From positions 78,911,461 through 78,975,460 of the forward strand of contig CM050447.1 in NCBI GenBank assembly GCA_027563935.2: a stretch of DNA of 64,000 nt, written 5' to 3'. Shown here one piece after another: positions 33,432 through 45,917 of the stretch. A program made the position numbers and the translations under genes. Origin of the DNA: Costus lasius (taxonomy: Eukaryota > Streptophyta > Magnoliopsida > Zingiberales > Costaceae). Positions within the stretch are counted from its first letter, which is position 1, and every line of letters begins with the position of its first letter. The notes under the pieces are model-generated. The model was not told the DNA's origin and did not search any database. It saw nothing but the letters and a program-made list of their open reading frames with translations.

Positions 33432-35263
33432 TGTTGTGTCCGCAAGTGCACAGATACTCGAAGTAATACAAAGATATCGAACCACAGAGACCTCGTTTAT
33501 TAAGTACCGAATAATTTATTTTTCACTAGCTAAGCAATTGATTATGACGCAAGTAAATGATCAGAAAGTACACGAGAAGTCAAAGAGAAAAGCTGGGACT
33601 AGGGTTTCATCCACCTTAATTTCAATGACTAGTTGGAAATAAGTGCTCGTCAGTTCGATCTTATTATGATAAAGATATAATTTACTTTATAAAGAAATCA
33701 TCTTGCTTTCGCACGGACAATTTATAAAAAATCAATCCTCACTTTCGCACAGGATTTATTCAATGCTAAAGATAAGTAAATCATTGACAAGGAGATTTCA
33801 GATCACTTTTATGCATCCAATCTCTATGTCAATCATCTCAAGTGAAAACTAAATACTTTCATACTTTAGTTTCATAGGTTCTACTTAAGGGTTTCCAATG
33901 ATCCAATACCTAATTTATTACGATATCTTCATGTTTAATTCTTTAATTCTTCCTAGATCAGATTATCCATAAGTCAATAAAACTTCTAAGATTTAGAAAT
34001 AAGAACAAACCTAATTTCTTACGATGAGTTCCTAAATCTCAATTTTAGAGTTTCAAATTTTGTAAGTCACTTTTTAGACCATATCACAAAAACTCCAATA
34101 CATGTTGATGATATGAAACTAGAAAGGGTTAAAGATAATCATCACTTAAGTAGAATTATCATAATAAAAATCTCCTGACAAAATAAAGGTCATCTAGTCA
34201 TTATGAAATTAAGCGGATTACACCCCATGTCCCAAAAAGTGTTTAAGCTAGCATGGTAGAAGAATTACAAAAAGCCATAGTTTAAAATGATCAAAAATTG
34301 AAGAGAAAGATGAATTTTACAAAACACAGGGCTGTAATGAAAATTACAGCCCGTGATTTTGCTCCAGAACTAGATATGAACAGTGCAGTATCCCTTCTTT
34401 CGATGATTTCTCCTCCGATCGATCTCCTTTCGCTCTGAAACTTCTGAGGTATATTCTCCTCTTCCAGGTGTAGCTTTCCGTCAAATTTCATGGCTAGTGG
34501 TGCTCTGTACACTTCGCAGTGGGGAACCCTAGGGCAGTAGTAAAGAACTTGATTTCTCTTTGAAACGTCAATCAAAATTAGGGCTTTCTGTTCGATGATG
34601 CTCGCCTCTTCCCCTCGAGTATTCCCCCTTTTTACGGTTCTTGAATTGGTGGTCTAAATCGTCCGCAATCATCCGTGCAAAAATCGGGCTACAGTAATAC
34701 CAGGAAAATCGGCTGTTTGGATCATAATCATGGCCATAATTTCTATTACGGCAGTGCCGTAATATCTTCTAAAAAGAAATACGGGTCGTAATGTAAACCA
34801 CAATAGTGCCGTATAAGTGCAAATCTTTCTGGAAAGAAATCTCTCAAAATTACTGCCCATAATATAAATTACGGCAATGTCGTATTCTTCTCTAGACAGA
34901 AATCGACCAAAATTATGGCAGGTCGAATAGATTACGACAGTGCCATGGTTTATTATGTAGGTTCAGTAAAACCACGGTACCGTAATATTGATTATGACCC
35001 TACCGTAATTTCATCTAAAACTCTGATCTGCGTGAATTTTGACATGTAATCTTCTGTTGATGATGGGATTTCGTCTATGCACTTGAATTGCTCAAAAATG
35101 CCTTAAAATGATGTCTTTTATCTGAAAATGATCAAAACCCAAAAAAGGTGTAGATTTTGCAATATTTGATAAATAAGGCATAAAAATAAGCAAAAGAGCA
35201 TGAATATGACCCAAAAATACCTGTCAAATGACACAAAATATATTATGAATTTTCGTGTCAACA
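33432..35263 (-). repeat. 3' LTR of element B
   Basis: 1832 bp, minus strand, TGTTGACACG to GGACACAACA. No priming site lies beyond its end, and the conserved pre-LTR block (GCTTGAGGACAAG) lies before its start, so it is the 3' LTR. It includes ATTACGG palindromes at about 34735-34765 and 34860-34990. Confidence 0.88.
34680..35010 (-). repeat. ATTACGG palindrome array in B 3' LTR
   Basis: Palindromes near 34744-34762 (ATTACGGCAGTGCCGTAAT), 34870-34886, 34931-34948 and 34972-35012, partly decayed. Spacing and spacers are as in the LTR of element A. Confidence 0.8.
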
Positions 35264-36282
35264 AATACATAAGGCTCAAACTTTACTTGTCCTCAAGCAA
35301 AATCAAAAACTGATCAACGGAATAAACTTTATCATAAAGAATAAATTTCTAAAATATAATCACTAATGAAAAATCTCACCATATGCTACATAGAATCTCA
35401 AATAAACATGTCATCTTCTGAATTCAATTTTCAAGATCTACATCTTAATCAAATAAAATTTCGCAACTAGTATAATAAATACAATTACAATCTCAAGATT
35501 TCACCCAGTTTTAGTTCAAACCCACCATACTTTTGTTTACAGGAATAGGATTTCCAAAAAAATTTTCCACTCAGAATTTTTAAGTTCCTCCCTTTTTTTG
35601 TATCATTCATATTCTCCAATTCGATTACCACCTTTTTTTTCTGGTGACAAATTTAAAGTACACTGGTCACATAACCAATGCAATAAAACTCATATCTCTT
35701 TGGCAGGAAGAATCTTACACGAGATAGCGGAGTTAATGTGAAACAATTTCTCTCCATGGCATGTACCCACATAGATACATACTTTTTGTGCTTGGACTTC
35801 AACTCTTAACTTTGGTACCACCGCAAATCAACACGGTGCCAAGACGAGGAGTCATTCTTTTGATATATTTTTTTCTCTCATCATTTTTTTATTTTGACTT
35901 CAACCTATGTCTTTGGTACCATTGCCAATTTTGTGCAGTGCCAAGTAAGGGAGTCATCACTCTCGATATTGGATCATGGAATCTTTCTTCCCAATAAATA
36001 GCAAATAGGTTGAACATCAACTAAGTTAACCCATCAATACCAACTCAAAAATCATACTCATGTGCTTGTTTTATTTAAAGAAGTAGCTTCACTCTTGGAT
36101 CACATTCATGAAACAATACATCTACCCAAAATCTCATGCAACAATCAATGAAAAATTCCAATAGGCAGATATATATTAAAGATATAAATTCATCACAATA
36201 GGTCTATCCCTAATCACGGGTATAAACATATTCATCATCAAGAAAGTCATATTGTCAATAGTAATTTCTCAAAAGCATACCA
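35264..36282 (-). other. Element B post-pol spacer, no gene
   Basis: Inverted relative of the A spacer at about 28900-29974, including the two-copy CTTGGCACTG/GGTACC repeat at about 35800-35960 and the conserved block before the LTR. No gene. It is cut at 36282, where the G-derived sequence starts. Confidence 0.75.
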
Positions 36283-36447
36283 CACCTGGAGGTCGACGTT
36301 CTGAGTTTTTGATTCAGTGGGCCGAGGAGCCTGAGGAGGATGCTACTTGGGAGAAGACTGAGGATATAGCTCACTTTGAGGAGTTAGCTAGAGCTTACCA
36401 GGATCACATGGACTTGAGGGCGAGTGCCATCTCAGGTGGGGGAGTAT
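36283..36447 (+). pseudogene. Extra pol 3' end (chromodomain fragment) before G
   Basis: 165 bp encoding GGRRSEFLIQWAEEPEEDAT...FEELARAYQDHM and the purine tract, a near-copy of 43013-43177 with two or so substitutions (one Ser to Leu near the end). It abuts the 5' LTR just as the real pol end abuts the 3' LTR. Confidence 0.9.
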
Positions 36448-38177
36448 TGTGATGCCCTGGGTATGCTGGGGTTATACCCCAGCCCATCCCATGGATCCAG
36501 CGGGATTCTGGGGAGGGATGGATGAGTCTGACGGGGAGTTAGGCTGGTGTTGCAGGGAGCCTACTAGAGGAGTTAGGTTACTGACACCGTGTTAGTATGT
36601 TTTTGTAGGTACATCTACATACTTATCCTTAGGCATGGCCTGGGGGTGCTTTGGAGAACTTTGGAGGACATCGGAGTTCTTTGATGGACCAGGGTTAGCT
36701 TAACCATGGTTAACTTAACCAGGGTTAGCCTAACCATGGTCTGGGCGCTTATGGACTCTACTTGGGTTCACTCTAGAGGCTTAGGGGGCTGATCTAGTCT
36801 TCTAAGGCCTTGGCGCAATATTGGCTAAGTGTTCAAATAAGTGGCACATGTCTTGCATGTGCTAACTTATGAGAACATCCAATAAGAGGAGTAAGTGAGA
36901 TCCAATAAGACTTAGTGGATTAAGTCTTCATAACCCACTTGGATCCTCACTTAAGCGACATTGGGTTGGATCCACCTTGGTTCAAACCTAATGGAGCGGT
37001 TCACTTGAGTTGGCGGATTGGATCTCTTGGCAACTTGAAGATCCGACCCATTCATTCAAATAGGGCGTGAAGGTTGGCGGCAACACCATGCAACCCTAAA
37101 CGCTCAAGCTTAGGCGAAGCTTTGTTGGAGGCGACAACTTCTTGGAGCTTGGCGATCTTCTTCCTTGTGGCGAGGAAGAAGACCTAGAAGGAGGCGTTTG
37201 GCTAAGCGAGTCCTTGAGGTGAGGGCTCTTGCATCCGGCGATCTCCTTCCATCACCTTCATCACCGGCGGCTCTTTGAGGGGCGACACCTTGCTGTCCCC
37301 TAGAGTTCTTGGGTGGTTCTTGAAGATCTCTTGAACTTGAGGCGAGTTCAAGAGGAGGCGACATCCACAACTACCTAGGGAGGCGACCCTAGGGTTTGGG
37401 CTCTTCATCACCTTGGTGGAGAGCGCTTGTGGAGTTCTTTGGTGGGCGGCTTCTTGAGGAGAGGGGGCTGTTCTTCCCATCATCCCTTTGTTCATACGCA
37501 TATTGGTATAAACCCTAACTTAGATTGACTAGGGTGATTGTATGAACGCTTATTGATTTTTTGTTATATATTTTGTGTACCTCTTCCCGGGATTAGGGAA
37601 GGGGGTCCTCTTAACCCTGAGTATTATTACTTGGTGGAGAGTCGGCTTTATTGGAGTTTTATCGGATCTAGCTTAGGTGGGGCGCAAGCATTGTGCTTGT
37701 CTCCATCCTTCGCTCGCTGTGTAGAACATATATATTGCTTAGGTTAAGCAGGTCGGTAGTTCACTGATTGTTAGGTTTTGAGCATGTGTCTAGTGCTCTT
37801 TGATCTCTGATAGATCACCGTGCTGTGTGCGATATCTGCCAGTGAACTCTTGTGTATTTCAGGGCGCACAAGGTGTGCAAAGCGGTTAGTGGCAGAGGAA
37901 GAGCCTAACCCGCCACCTTGCTCAGTGTTGCTCTTATTATACATTCGGCCAGACAGCTCAGTCAGCTCAGAGGTTGTGTTGATTGGGTAGATTTAGGCGA
38001 GAGTGATCTGTATTGCTGGGAGAGACGATCTTATTGTAGTGAGGCGCGCATTGTATTCTTTATTCACGTTTCCGCATAGTTCATTGTATAGCTGTGATTA
38101 GCTGACGGGTTACACAGAGGTTGTGTAATTCGTGCTATCACGTCCTAGTTTTAGGCGCGAAAAATTGGGGCGTGACA
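36448..38177 (+). repeat. 5' LTR of element G
   Basis: 1730 bp, nearly identical to 43178-44906. It starts TGTGATGCCC and ends GGGGCGTGACA, forming short inverted ends. Reading frames inside it (for example near 37110-37501) occur in both LTRs and are not genes. The TTAACCATGGTTAACTTAACC stretch near 36710 is a short natural palindrome. Confidence 0.92.
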
Positions 38178-38192
38178 ACTGGTATCAGAGGC
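38178..38192 (+). other. Primer-binding site of element G, tRNA-iMet
   Basis: ACTGGTATCAGAGGC follows the LTR end. TGGTATCAGAG is the complement of the initiator tRNA-Met 3' end, with one extra G before the usual CC. Confidence 0.85.
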
Positions 38193-38440
38193 CACTTCCA
38201 GCACAAATCAGCAGGATTTTACTGGGACTTCACAGAGTTGGGACGAGTGAGTCAGGGATATCGAGGTTAGTGAGGTTACTGTTTGGGGGTTGCATACGTC
38301 AGAGCCTAGTGCCCGGGGTGTAATTCCTCAGTAACTTTGTCTAATCGGTCAGTTCCGATCATTCTTAGACTTTACCCAGTATTTCCTTCAGCACCACTTT
38401 CTCACAGCATTATCCAGAGATTGCGCCATCTACTAGGAGT

Positions 38441-39560
38441 ATGGCGGCTCAGGCACAGCTCGAGGAGAGGTTCTCGAGGCTGGAGGCAGCAGTAGCGAGG
38501 CTACGACTGTCTATTGGATTTGAGGATGATGAGTGGCAGGGAGATCCACTTGGAGAGCGTGTAGCGGCACTGCGTGGTATCATTCATGAGACACAGCAGG
38601 AGACCGAGGCTCAGATTGCTAGCATGACTCATGCTTTTGAGAGTCAGATGGTTGAGATGTCCCAGGGGATGGAGACACTCATGGCAGACCTGAATCTGGT
38701 GAAGATAGGTCTGGCGCACTTGTCAGCACACCCACCTACACCCACAGCGCCAGCACCAGTTCAAACTGCCAGGCGCCCTATCCCAGAGCCTACTACCTTT
38801 GCGGGGGTGCGGGTAGCTAAAGAAGTGGAGAACTTCTTGTTCGACATGGAGCATTATTTCAGAGCAGCAGGTATCACTGAGACAGAGCGTATAGAGGTTT
38901 GCGCAGCCTATTTGAGAGGCGATGCAAAGTTGTGGTGGAGGACACACATTGCCCCACGGACTGAGGGGGACGCTCCTGAGATCCCAGACTGGGATGCTCT
39001 GAAGGCTGAAATGAGGGCGCATTTCAGACCAGCTGATACATTACATAGTGCTCGCATGGCTCTGAGGTACTTGAAGCACACTGGTCACATAAGGGAGTAT
39101 GTGAAGCAGTTTGGTATCCTACTGCTAGAGGTGCCAAACAAGAGTGAAGAGGAAAATTCCATGATTTTATTGGTGGCTTGCAAGATTGGGCATACAGAGA
39201 GCTCCAGAGGAAGGGAGTTTCTACTTATAGAGAGGCAGTAGCAGCTGCAGATGCATTAGTTGATATGGGAGGAGCCAGAGCTACAGCATCAAAGACCACT
39301 TCATCACCACCTAGGCGGCCTACAGGGCAGGCTCAACCAAAGAAGTGGGTGCCCAACTGGAAGAAAGGCAAAACCGTGGCACATCAGCCACAGGCTCAGC
39401 AGAGGAAGCCACAGCCTATTCAGCACAGACCCCAGCCACAGCAGGGGAAAGCCACTACATCTGGCACCACCACTAGCAGGGCTAGGCCAGGATGTTTCAT
39501 ATGTAACGGTCCTCACATGATGAGAGACTGTCCTAGGAAGCAGGGGATAGCTTCCTTAGC
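38441..39560 (+). pseudogene. Element G gag, frameshifted
   Basis: ATG at 38441 (MAAQAQLEERFSRLEAAVAR) opens a coiled N-terminal part, then the gag core (VENFLFDMEHYFRAAGI, LWWRTH, LKAEMRAHFRP). A one-base frameshift near 39158, in the AAAA of GAGGAAAATTCC, moves the reading to the next frame, which continues [16 protein letters not shown]. The zinc knuckle is at about 39490-39540: [13 protein letters not shown], spacing C-x2-C-x3-H-x4-C as is usual in this clade. Gag flows into pol in the second frame. Confidence 0.85.
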
Positions 39561-42500
39561 CATGGGCAACATGTCAGAGGGCAGGGACGACCAGGGATGC
39601 ACTGGGGCTTCAGTTAACCCCTTAGTTATTGCTAATATTAGTGCTAGGTCCAGTCCTCTCATGTATGTTGATGTGATGATTAATGACATTCAGATAGCAG
39701 CCATGGTTGACACAGGCGCCACCCATCTGTTTGTGTCAGATAGGGTGAAGGAGAGATTGAGACTCAAAACAATGCCCTGTGCCAACAGTGTCAAGACCGT
39801 GAATACAGACCCGAAGAAAGCTTCAGGGGTTTCCTATGATGTTCCTGTGAGGTTGGGAACCTGGTCTGGTAGGGTACATGCTATGGTGATAACCCTAGAT
39901 GACTTTGATGTCATAGTGGGCATGGATTTGCTGCGGCGAGCTAAGGCAATTCCAATGCCACACCTGAATGGTGTACAGATAACTGATGAGCGTGCACCTT
40001 GCTTCATACCTTGCCACACTAGGGCAAAGGTAGAGAAGAGCAGCAAAGGCAAGGAGGTCATGGCAGCCTCAGTCGTTGCTAGAGGTCTTCGACGTGGAGA
40101 GACCACATACCTAGCGCATGTTAGGTTAGTGGAGGATCTTTCCTATATCAGTTCAGCAGTCGAGCAGCAGAGAGGACATAGGGGAGGCTTGATCACCCTT
40201 CCTAGTTCTAGCCGCGAGGGAGTTGATATGAGGTTGGGAGCGGCGAAGATGTCTCTGGGGGAGCGCATTCAGCAGTTGCCTGCACAGATAGGGGAGTTAT
40301 TACAGGAGTTTCGAGATGTAGTGCCACCAGAGATGCCGAAGGTGTTACCACCTAGGCGAGATATCGATCATGCTATTGAGCTGATCCCAGGATCTTTACC
40401 ACCTGCACAGTCACCATACCGGATGCCACCTGCAGAGCTAGCTGAGTTGAGGAGACAGCTAGATGAGTTATTGGAGTCGGAGTATATTCAACCATCAAAG
40501 GCACCATACGGAGCACCAGTTCTGTTCCAGAGGAAGAAAGATGGGTCTATGCGCATGTGTGTAGACTACAGAGCTCTTAACAAGGTTACAGTTAAGAACT
40601 CCTATCCTATTCCACTTATACAAGACTTGATTGACCGGCTTGTGCATGCCAAGGTGTTCAGCAAGCTTGATTTGAGATCTGGATACTGGCAGGTGAGGAT
40701 TGCCGAGGGAGATGAGCCTAAGACCACATGTGTGACACGTTATGGGTCTTATGAATTCTTGGTTATGCCATTTGGGCTAACCAATGCTCCAGCCACTTTC
40801 TGTAATCTCATGAACAACATTCTTCATCCATTCCTGGATAAGTTTGTTGTAGTTTATTTGGATGATATAGTGATTTACTCTAGCAGTTTAGAGGAGCATG
40901 AGGATCACTTGAGGCAGGTCTTGATGGTTCTGAGGGAGAACCAGCTGTATTTGAAATTGGAAAAATGCGATTTTGCCTAGTCAGAGGTTGAGTTTCTAGG
41001 GCATATCGTTGGCTCAGGTCAAGTCAAAATGGATGAAAGAAAGGTGGAGGCAATCAGGGATTGGCTGGCCCCTACATCTGTTAGCACCCTGAGGTCCTTC
41101 CTAGGGTTGGCTAACTTCTATAGGAGGTTCATCCAGAGCTACTCCAGGGTAGTAGCGCCACTTACTGACTTACTAAGGAAGGATGTTTCCTAGTGTTGGG
41201 GAGACAAACACCAGATGGCATTCGATGATCTGAAGACTAGGGTGACTTCAGAACCCATTCTCAGACTTCCTGATTTCACATTACCTTTTGAGGTGCACAC
41301 AGATGCGAGTGACAGAGCCTTGGGTGGGGTTCTTATTCAGGAAGGTAGGCCGATTGCCTACGAGAGCAGAAAGTTGAAAAATGCTGAGGTTAATTATTCT
41401 GCTCATGAGAAAGAGATGTTAGCAGTTGTGCATTGTCTGAAGCTATGGAGAGTGTACTTGCTGGGGAGCAAGTTCACAGTGAAGACAGACAATGTAGCAA
41501 ATACCTTCTTCCAGACCCAGAAGAAGCTATCTGCTAGACAGGCCAGATGGCAGGAGCAACTGGCTGAGTTCGATTTCACATGGGAGCACAAACCAGGGAG
41601 GATACATTAGGTCCCTGATGCATTGAGCAGGATAGCAGAGGTTGCTCATTGTTGTGCTATGTCTTACGCTGAGAGTAAGATTGTAGGGTTGATCAGAGAT
41701 TCTGCTATGGCGGACCGTGCCTATGAGAAGCTTGTATCTCAGATTCGCATGGGGGTTGTGCGGAGATACTATCTCAGTGACGAGGGGTTGATTATGGCAC
41801 GAGGAGACAGACCCTATGTTCCAGCTACAGGGAACATTAGGTATGGTCTGATGCGTGAGTACCATGACACGGTGTGGGCAGGACACCCGGGTGGTAGGCC
41901 CATGTATGCTCTTATCTCTAGAGCTTGGTATTGGCCGGGAATGAAAGAGGACATAGAGCACTATACTAAGACTTGCTTAGTGTGCCAGCAGGACAAAGTA
42001 GAGAGGAGGAAAGAAGCAGGGATCCTACAGCCACTACCTAATCCTGAGAGACCGTTTGTCTCATTGTCCATGGACTTCATTACCCACTTTCCCAGAGTGG
42101 ATGGGATGGCATCAGTATTCGTGGTGGTAGACCGATACTCTAAATATGCCATTTTTGTTGCTGCACCTGAGGAGTGCAAGGCTGAGACGACTGCAAACTT
42201 GTTTATGGCTAATGTAGTCAAACATTTTGGCTTACCCAGAGAGATTATTAGTGACAGAGACCCTAGATTTACAGGGAAATTTTGGTTTTCATTGTTTCAG
42301 AAGATGGGTACAGACCTTAAGATGTCTACAGCTTACCATCCACAGACAGATGGACAGACAGAGAGAGTTAATGCCTTACTGGAGGAGTATCTTAGGCATT
42401 ATGTCTCTGCTACACAGAAGAATTGGATTAGGCTACTGGATACTGCCCAGTTTGCCTATAATATACAAAAGTCATCTGCAACGGAGAAAAGCCCGTTTGA

Positions 42501-43182
42501 GTTAGCATTGGGGTGGCAACCATTGACACCTATGGATACTTTAAACAGGGGCGCAGGGGGGAAGTGCCAAGCGGCTATTGATTATGTGCATGACAGATCC
42601 GAGCTGTGGGAGGAAGCTCAGGATTCTCTAAGGGAGGCTAGACATAGGATGAAGCTCTATGCCGACAGAGACAGGAGGCACGTTGAGTTTGAGGTAGGGG
42701 ACTTGGTCCTTCTCAAACTCACACCTCAGATGTGGAGGAAGACAGAAGCCAGAACATATCACAGAGGCTTGGTAAGAAGATATGAAGGTCCTTTCAGGAT
42801 CATAAAGAGAGTTGGTCCAGTGTCTTACAGGCTAGACTTACCTTCTTGGCTGCAGTTCTATCCTACTTTCCACACCAGTCTTCTTAAGAAATATCATGAG
42901 GATGATAGGCATCCCGACCGTGGACAGGTGAGAAGACAACCTGCGAGGGGCAGAGTTGAGTATGGAAAGAGACCCGTGAAGATATTAGACCATAGAGTCT
43001 ATGGTTCAGGTTCACCTGGAGGTCGACGTTCTGAGTTTTTGATTCAGTGGGCCGAGGAGCCTGAGGAGGATGCTACTTGGGAGAAAACTGAGGATATAGC
43101 TCACTTTGAGGAGTTAGCTAGAGCTTACCAGGATCACATGGACTCGAGGGCGAGTGCCATCTCAGGTGGGGGAGTATTGTGA
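39561..43182 (+). pseudogene. Element G pol with chromodomain, three TAG stops
   Basis: One continuous frame to TGA at 43180-43182, at the LTR start. Protease DTGA is at 39709-39720. Reverse transcriptase has [31 protein letters not shown] and YLDD at about 40854-40866. RNase H has TDASDRALGG and FTVKTDNVA. Integrase has a zinc region ending CLVCQQDK, D in SMDFI, D in ISDRDPRF and E in DGQTERVNALL. A chromodomain of the Galadriel type follows at about 42990-43140; in this family it guides integration to chromatin. In-frame TAG codons lie at 40978-40980, about 41191 and 41608-41610. Gln or Trp is expected at the first two, and the third also fits a lost CAG. Otherwise the frame is complete, so the copy is recent but dead unless TAG is read through. 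Confidence 0.9.
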
Positions 43183-44906
43183 TGCCCTGGGTATGCTGGG
43201 GTTATACCCCAGCCCATCCCATGGATCCAGCGGGATTCTGGGGAGGGATGGATGAGTCTGACGGGGAGTTAGGCTGGTGTTGCAGGGAGCCTACTAGAGG
43301 AGTTAGGTTACTGACACCGTGTTAGTATGTTTTTGCAGGTACATCTACATACTTATCCTTAGGCATGGCCTGGGGGTGCTTTGGAGAACTTTGGAGGACA
43401 TCGGAGTTCTTTGATGGACCAGGGTTAGCTTAACCATGGTTAACTTAACCAGGGTTAGCCTAACCATGGTCTGGGCGCTTATGGACTCTACTTGGGTTCA
43501 CTCTAGAGGCTTAGGGGGCTGATCTAGTCTTCTAAGGCCTTGGCGCAATATTGGCTAAGTGTTCAAATAAGTGGCACATGTCTTGCATGTGCTAACTTAT
43601 GAGAACATCCAATAAGAGGAGTAAGTGAGATCCAATAAGACTTAGTGGATTAAGTCTTCATAACCCACTTGGATCCTCACTTAAGCGACATTGGGTTGGA
43701 TCCACCTTGGTTCAAACCTAATGGAGCGGTTCACTTGAGTTGGCGGATTGGATCTCTTGGCAACTTGAAGATCCGACCCATTCATTCAAATAGGGCGTGA
43801 AGGTTGGCGGCAACACCATGCAACCCTAAACGCTCAAGCTTAGGCGAAGCTTTGTTGGAGGCGACAACTTCTTGGAGCTTGGCGATCTTCTTCCTTGTGG
43901 CGAGGAAGAAGACCTAGAAGGAGGCGTTTGGCTAAGCGAGTCCTTGAGGTGAGGGCTCTTGCATCCGGCGATCTCCTTCCATCACCTTCATCACCGGCGG
44001 CTCTTTGAGGGGCGACACCTTGCTGTCCCCTAGAGTTCTTGGGCGGTTCTTGAAGATCTCTTGAACTTGAGGCGAGTTCAAGAGGAGGCGACATCCACAA
44101 CTACCTAGGGAGGCGACCCTAGGGTTTGGGCTCTTCATCACCTTGGTGGAGAGCGCTTGTGGAGTTCTTTGGTGGGCGGCTTCTTGAGGAGAGGGGGCTG
44201 TTCTTCCCATCATCCCTTTGTTCATACGCATATTGGTATAAACCCTAACTTAGATTGACTAGGGTGATTGTATGAACGCTTATTGATCATTGTTATATAT
44301 TTTGTGTACCTCTTCCCGGGATTAGGGAAGGGGGTCCTCTTAATCCTGAGTATTATTACTTGGTGGAGAGTCGGCTTTATTGGAGTTTTATCGGATCTAG
44401 CTTAGGTGGGGCGCAAGCATTGTGCTTGTCTCCATCCTTCGCTCGCTGTGTAGAACATATATATTGCTTAGGTTAAGCAGGTCGGTAGTTCACTGATTGT
44501 TAGGTTTTGAGCATGTGTCTAGTGCTCTTTGATCTCTGATAGATCACCGTGCTGTGTGCGATATCTGCCAGTGAACTCTTGTGTATTTCAGGGCGCACAA
44601 GGTGTGCAAAGCGGTTAGTGGCAGAGGAAGAGCCTAACCCGCCACCTTGCTCAGTGTTGCTCTTATTATACATTCGGCTAGACAGCTCAATCAGCCCAGA
44701 GGTTGTGTTGATTGGGTAGATTTAGGGGAGAGTGATCTATATTGCTGGGAGAGACGATCTTATTGTAGTGAGGCGCGCATTGTATTCTTTATTCACGTTT
44801 CCGCATAGTTCATTGTATAGGTGTGATTAGCTGACGGGTTACACAGAGGTTGTGTAATTCGTGCTATCACGTCCTAGTTTTAGGCACGAAAAATTGGGGC
44901 GTGACA
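43178..44906 (+). repeat. 3' LTR of element G
   Basis: 1729 bp, preceded by the purine tract GGTGGGGGAG and ending GGGGCGTGACA at 44906, after which element B sequence resumes. Confidence 0.92.
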
Positions 44907-45917
44907 CCAGGTGGGTGGTGGCAGAACAGTGTCCAAGGGAGGTGTGAAAGCGGCTTCAGCAACACTAGGTGACAGTTTCCAGTTGGCTTGGTTCTTAACA
45001 GTTGTCTTCTCAATATGAGGTAGGGGCAACGTGGGAGCCCCTGGTCCAAGGACCAAACGAAAAATATCACCCTCTCTTACAATCATTCTCATGGCTATGC
45101 AAGATTCAATGTCCAATCTTGCATTCCTCTTTGCTACTTCAACTCCATAGGGCTCAACATTCAGATAAAGAGCTATAGGAGTAATCAAACCTCCTATCAC
45201 AATTGCTTCTTTCTTTGCTCTTGCAACTTTGTCCATATGCTTGATTAAGAAGAAGGTCACATCAATAGGGTATCCATGCAACATCCCCCATAAGAAGTAA
45301 AGCTCAGATTGACGGACCATACCGTCACTATCACCATGCCCAAATACTGTGTGTGCCAAAACCCTGTGGGCATACTTAATACAAGGATTTGAAATCCTTG
45401 AGGCTCTAGCTGAAATTGTAGAAAAGTGAGTCTCTGTTGTAATTTGATTCCAGAAAACGTTCTCAATGAACCCAACCAGCCCTTGAGTGTGCCTTCCTGA
45501 TGCCAAGTGGAAAATGGACCAAATGTCTCTCAAAGTGACCCTCCTCTCTATGTTAGCCATGCGGAAGGTGATCTCACCTTCAGCATGCCTGTCAGTGAAT
45601 TTATGGAGCCCCATGTTCATGCTACTAAGGAACTCCAGCACCAAAGGCAGTTACGTTAGCGGCGTCATCTGAAAGAATTTCTTCGCTCCGATTTGAACAA
45701 ACAACCAAAACACATCCTCATATAGCCCTAAGGCTTCCAATGTCCGTCGGTCAGCGTATTTGGTGTTTACTACTCTCCAGGCTATAAGGTGACTATATCT
45801 GGCCTCTTGAATCTCATTCCTAAATATGATACTATAGGGATTTGGGGGTGGGGCTGAAGATTCAGCAGGACCCTTGCCTCTTCTCTTGGAAACTACCTAC
45901 TTGGTTTTGGGTGTCAT
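44907..45917 (-). pseudogene. Athila-type post-pol (env-like position) ORF of B
   Basis: The ATG at 45917 starts MTPKTK, then TAG, VVSKRRGKGPAES, a conserved block (YSHLIAWRVVNTKYAD, LGLYEDVFWLFVQIG), a TAA near 45655, and an open part from 45644 (VLEFLSSMNMGLHKF, VTLRDIWSIFHLASG, VLAHTVFGHGDSDG). It resembles the plant Athila-type ORF and 'putative plant transposon protein' sequences that lie in Athila-like elements. The position after the pol site is where Athila has its env-like ORF. I see no convincing signal peptide or membrane segment here, so no envelope function is claimed. The 3' end is cut by element G at 44906. Confidence 0.65.

Larger units (their letters stand above)
36283..44906 (+). 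mobile_element. Element G, Galadriel-like chromovirus with extra pol fragment
   Basis: Two LTRs of 1730 and 1729 bp (TGTGATGCCC...GGGGCGTGACA), a tRNA-iMet priming site, gag, pol with a chromodomain, and the purine tract GGTGGGGGAG. The RT signatures ([36 protein letters not shown]) and the chromodomain ILDHRV...EFLIQW fit the Galadriel clade. Left of the 5' LTR lie 165 bp of a second pol end with its own purine tract (36283-36447), nearly identical to 43013-43177. So the left border is truncated inside another copy. Flanks TACCA and CCAGG do not match, as expected for a truncated end. LTRs differ at roughly a dozen places noticed by eye. Confidence 0.88.

Noticed and set aside
33432..35263. 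This LTR as the 3' LTR of element A or a solo LTR
   Set aside because: It is on the minus strand, pairs by length with 48664-50500, has the pre-LTR spacer on its right, and shares the CTTAG duplication with the other B border.
37110..37501. Minus-strand frames of 86 and 99 codons in the G LTR (again at 43840-44231)
   Set aside because: Present in both LTRs, antisense to the LTR, with no domain; they duplicate only because the LTR does.
44907..45917. A true retroviral envelope gene in element B
   Set aside because: Only its position after pol suggests env. No clear signal peptide or membrane span seen; it resembles Athila-type ORFs of unknown role.
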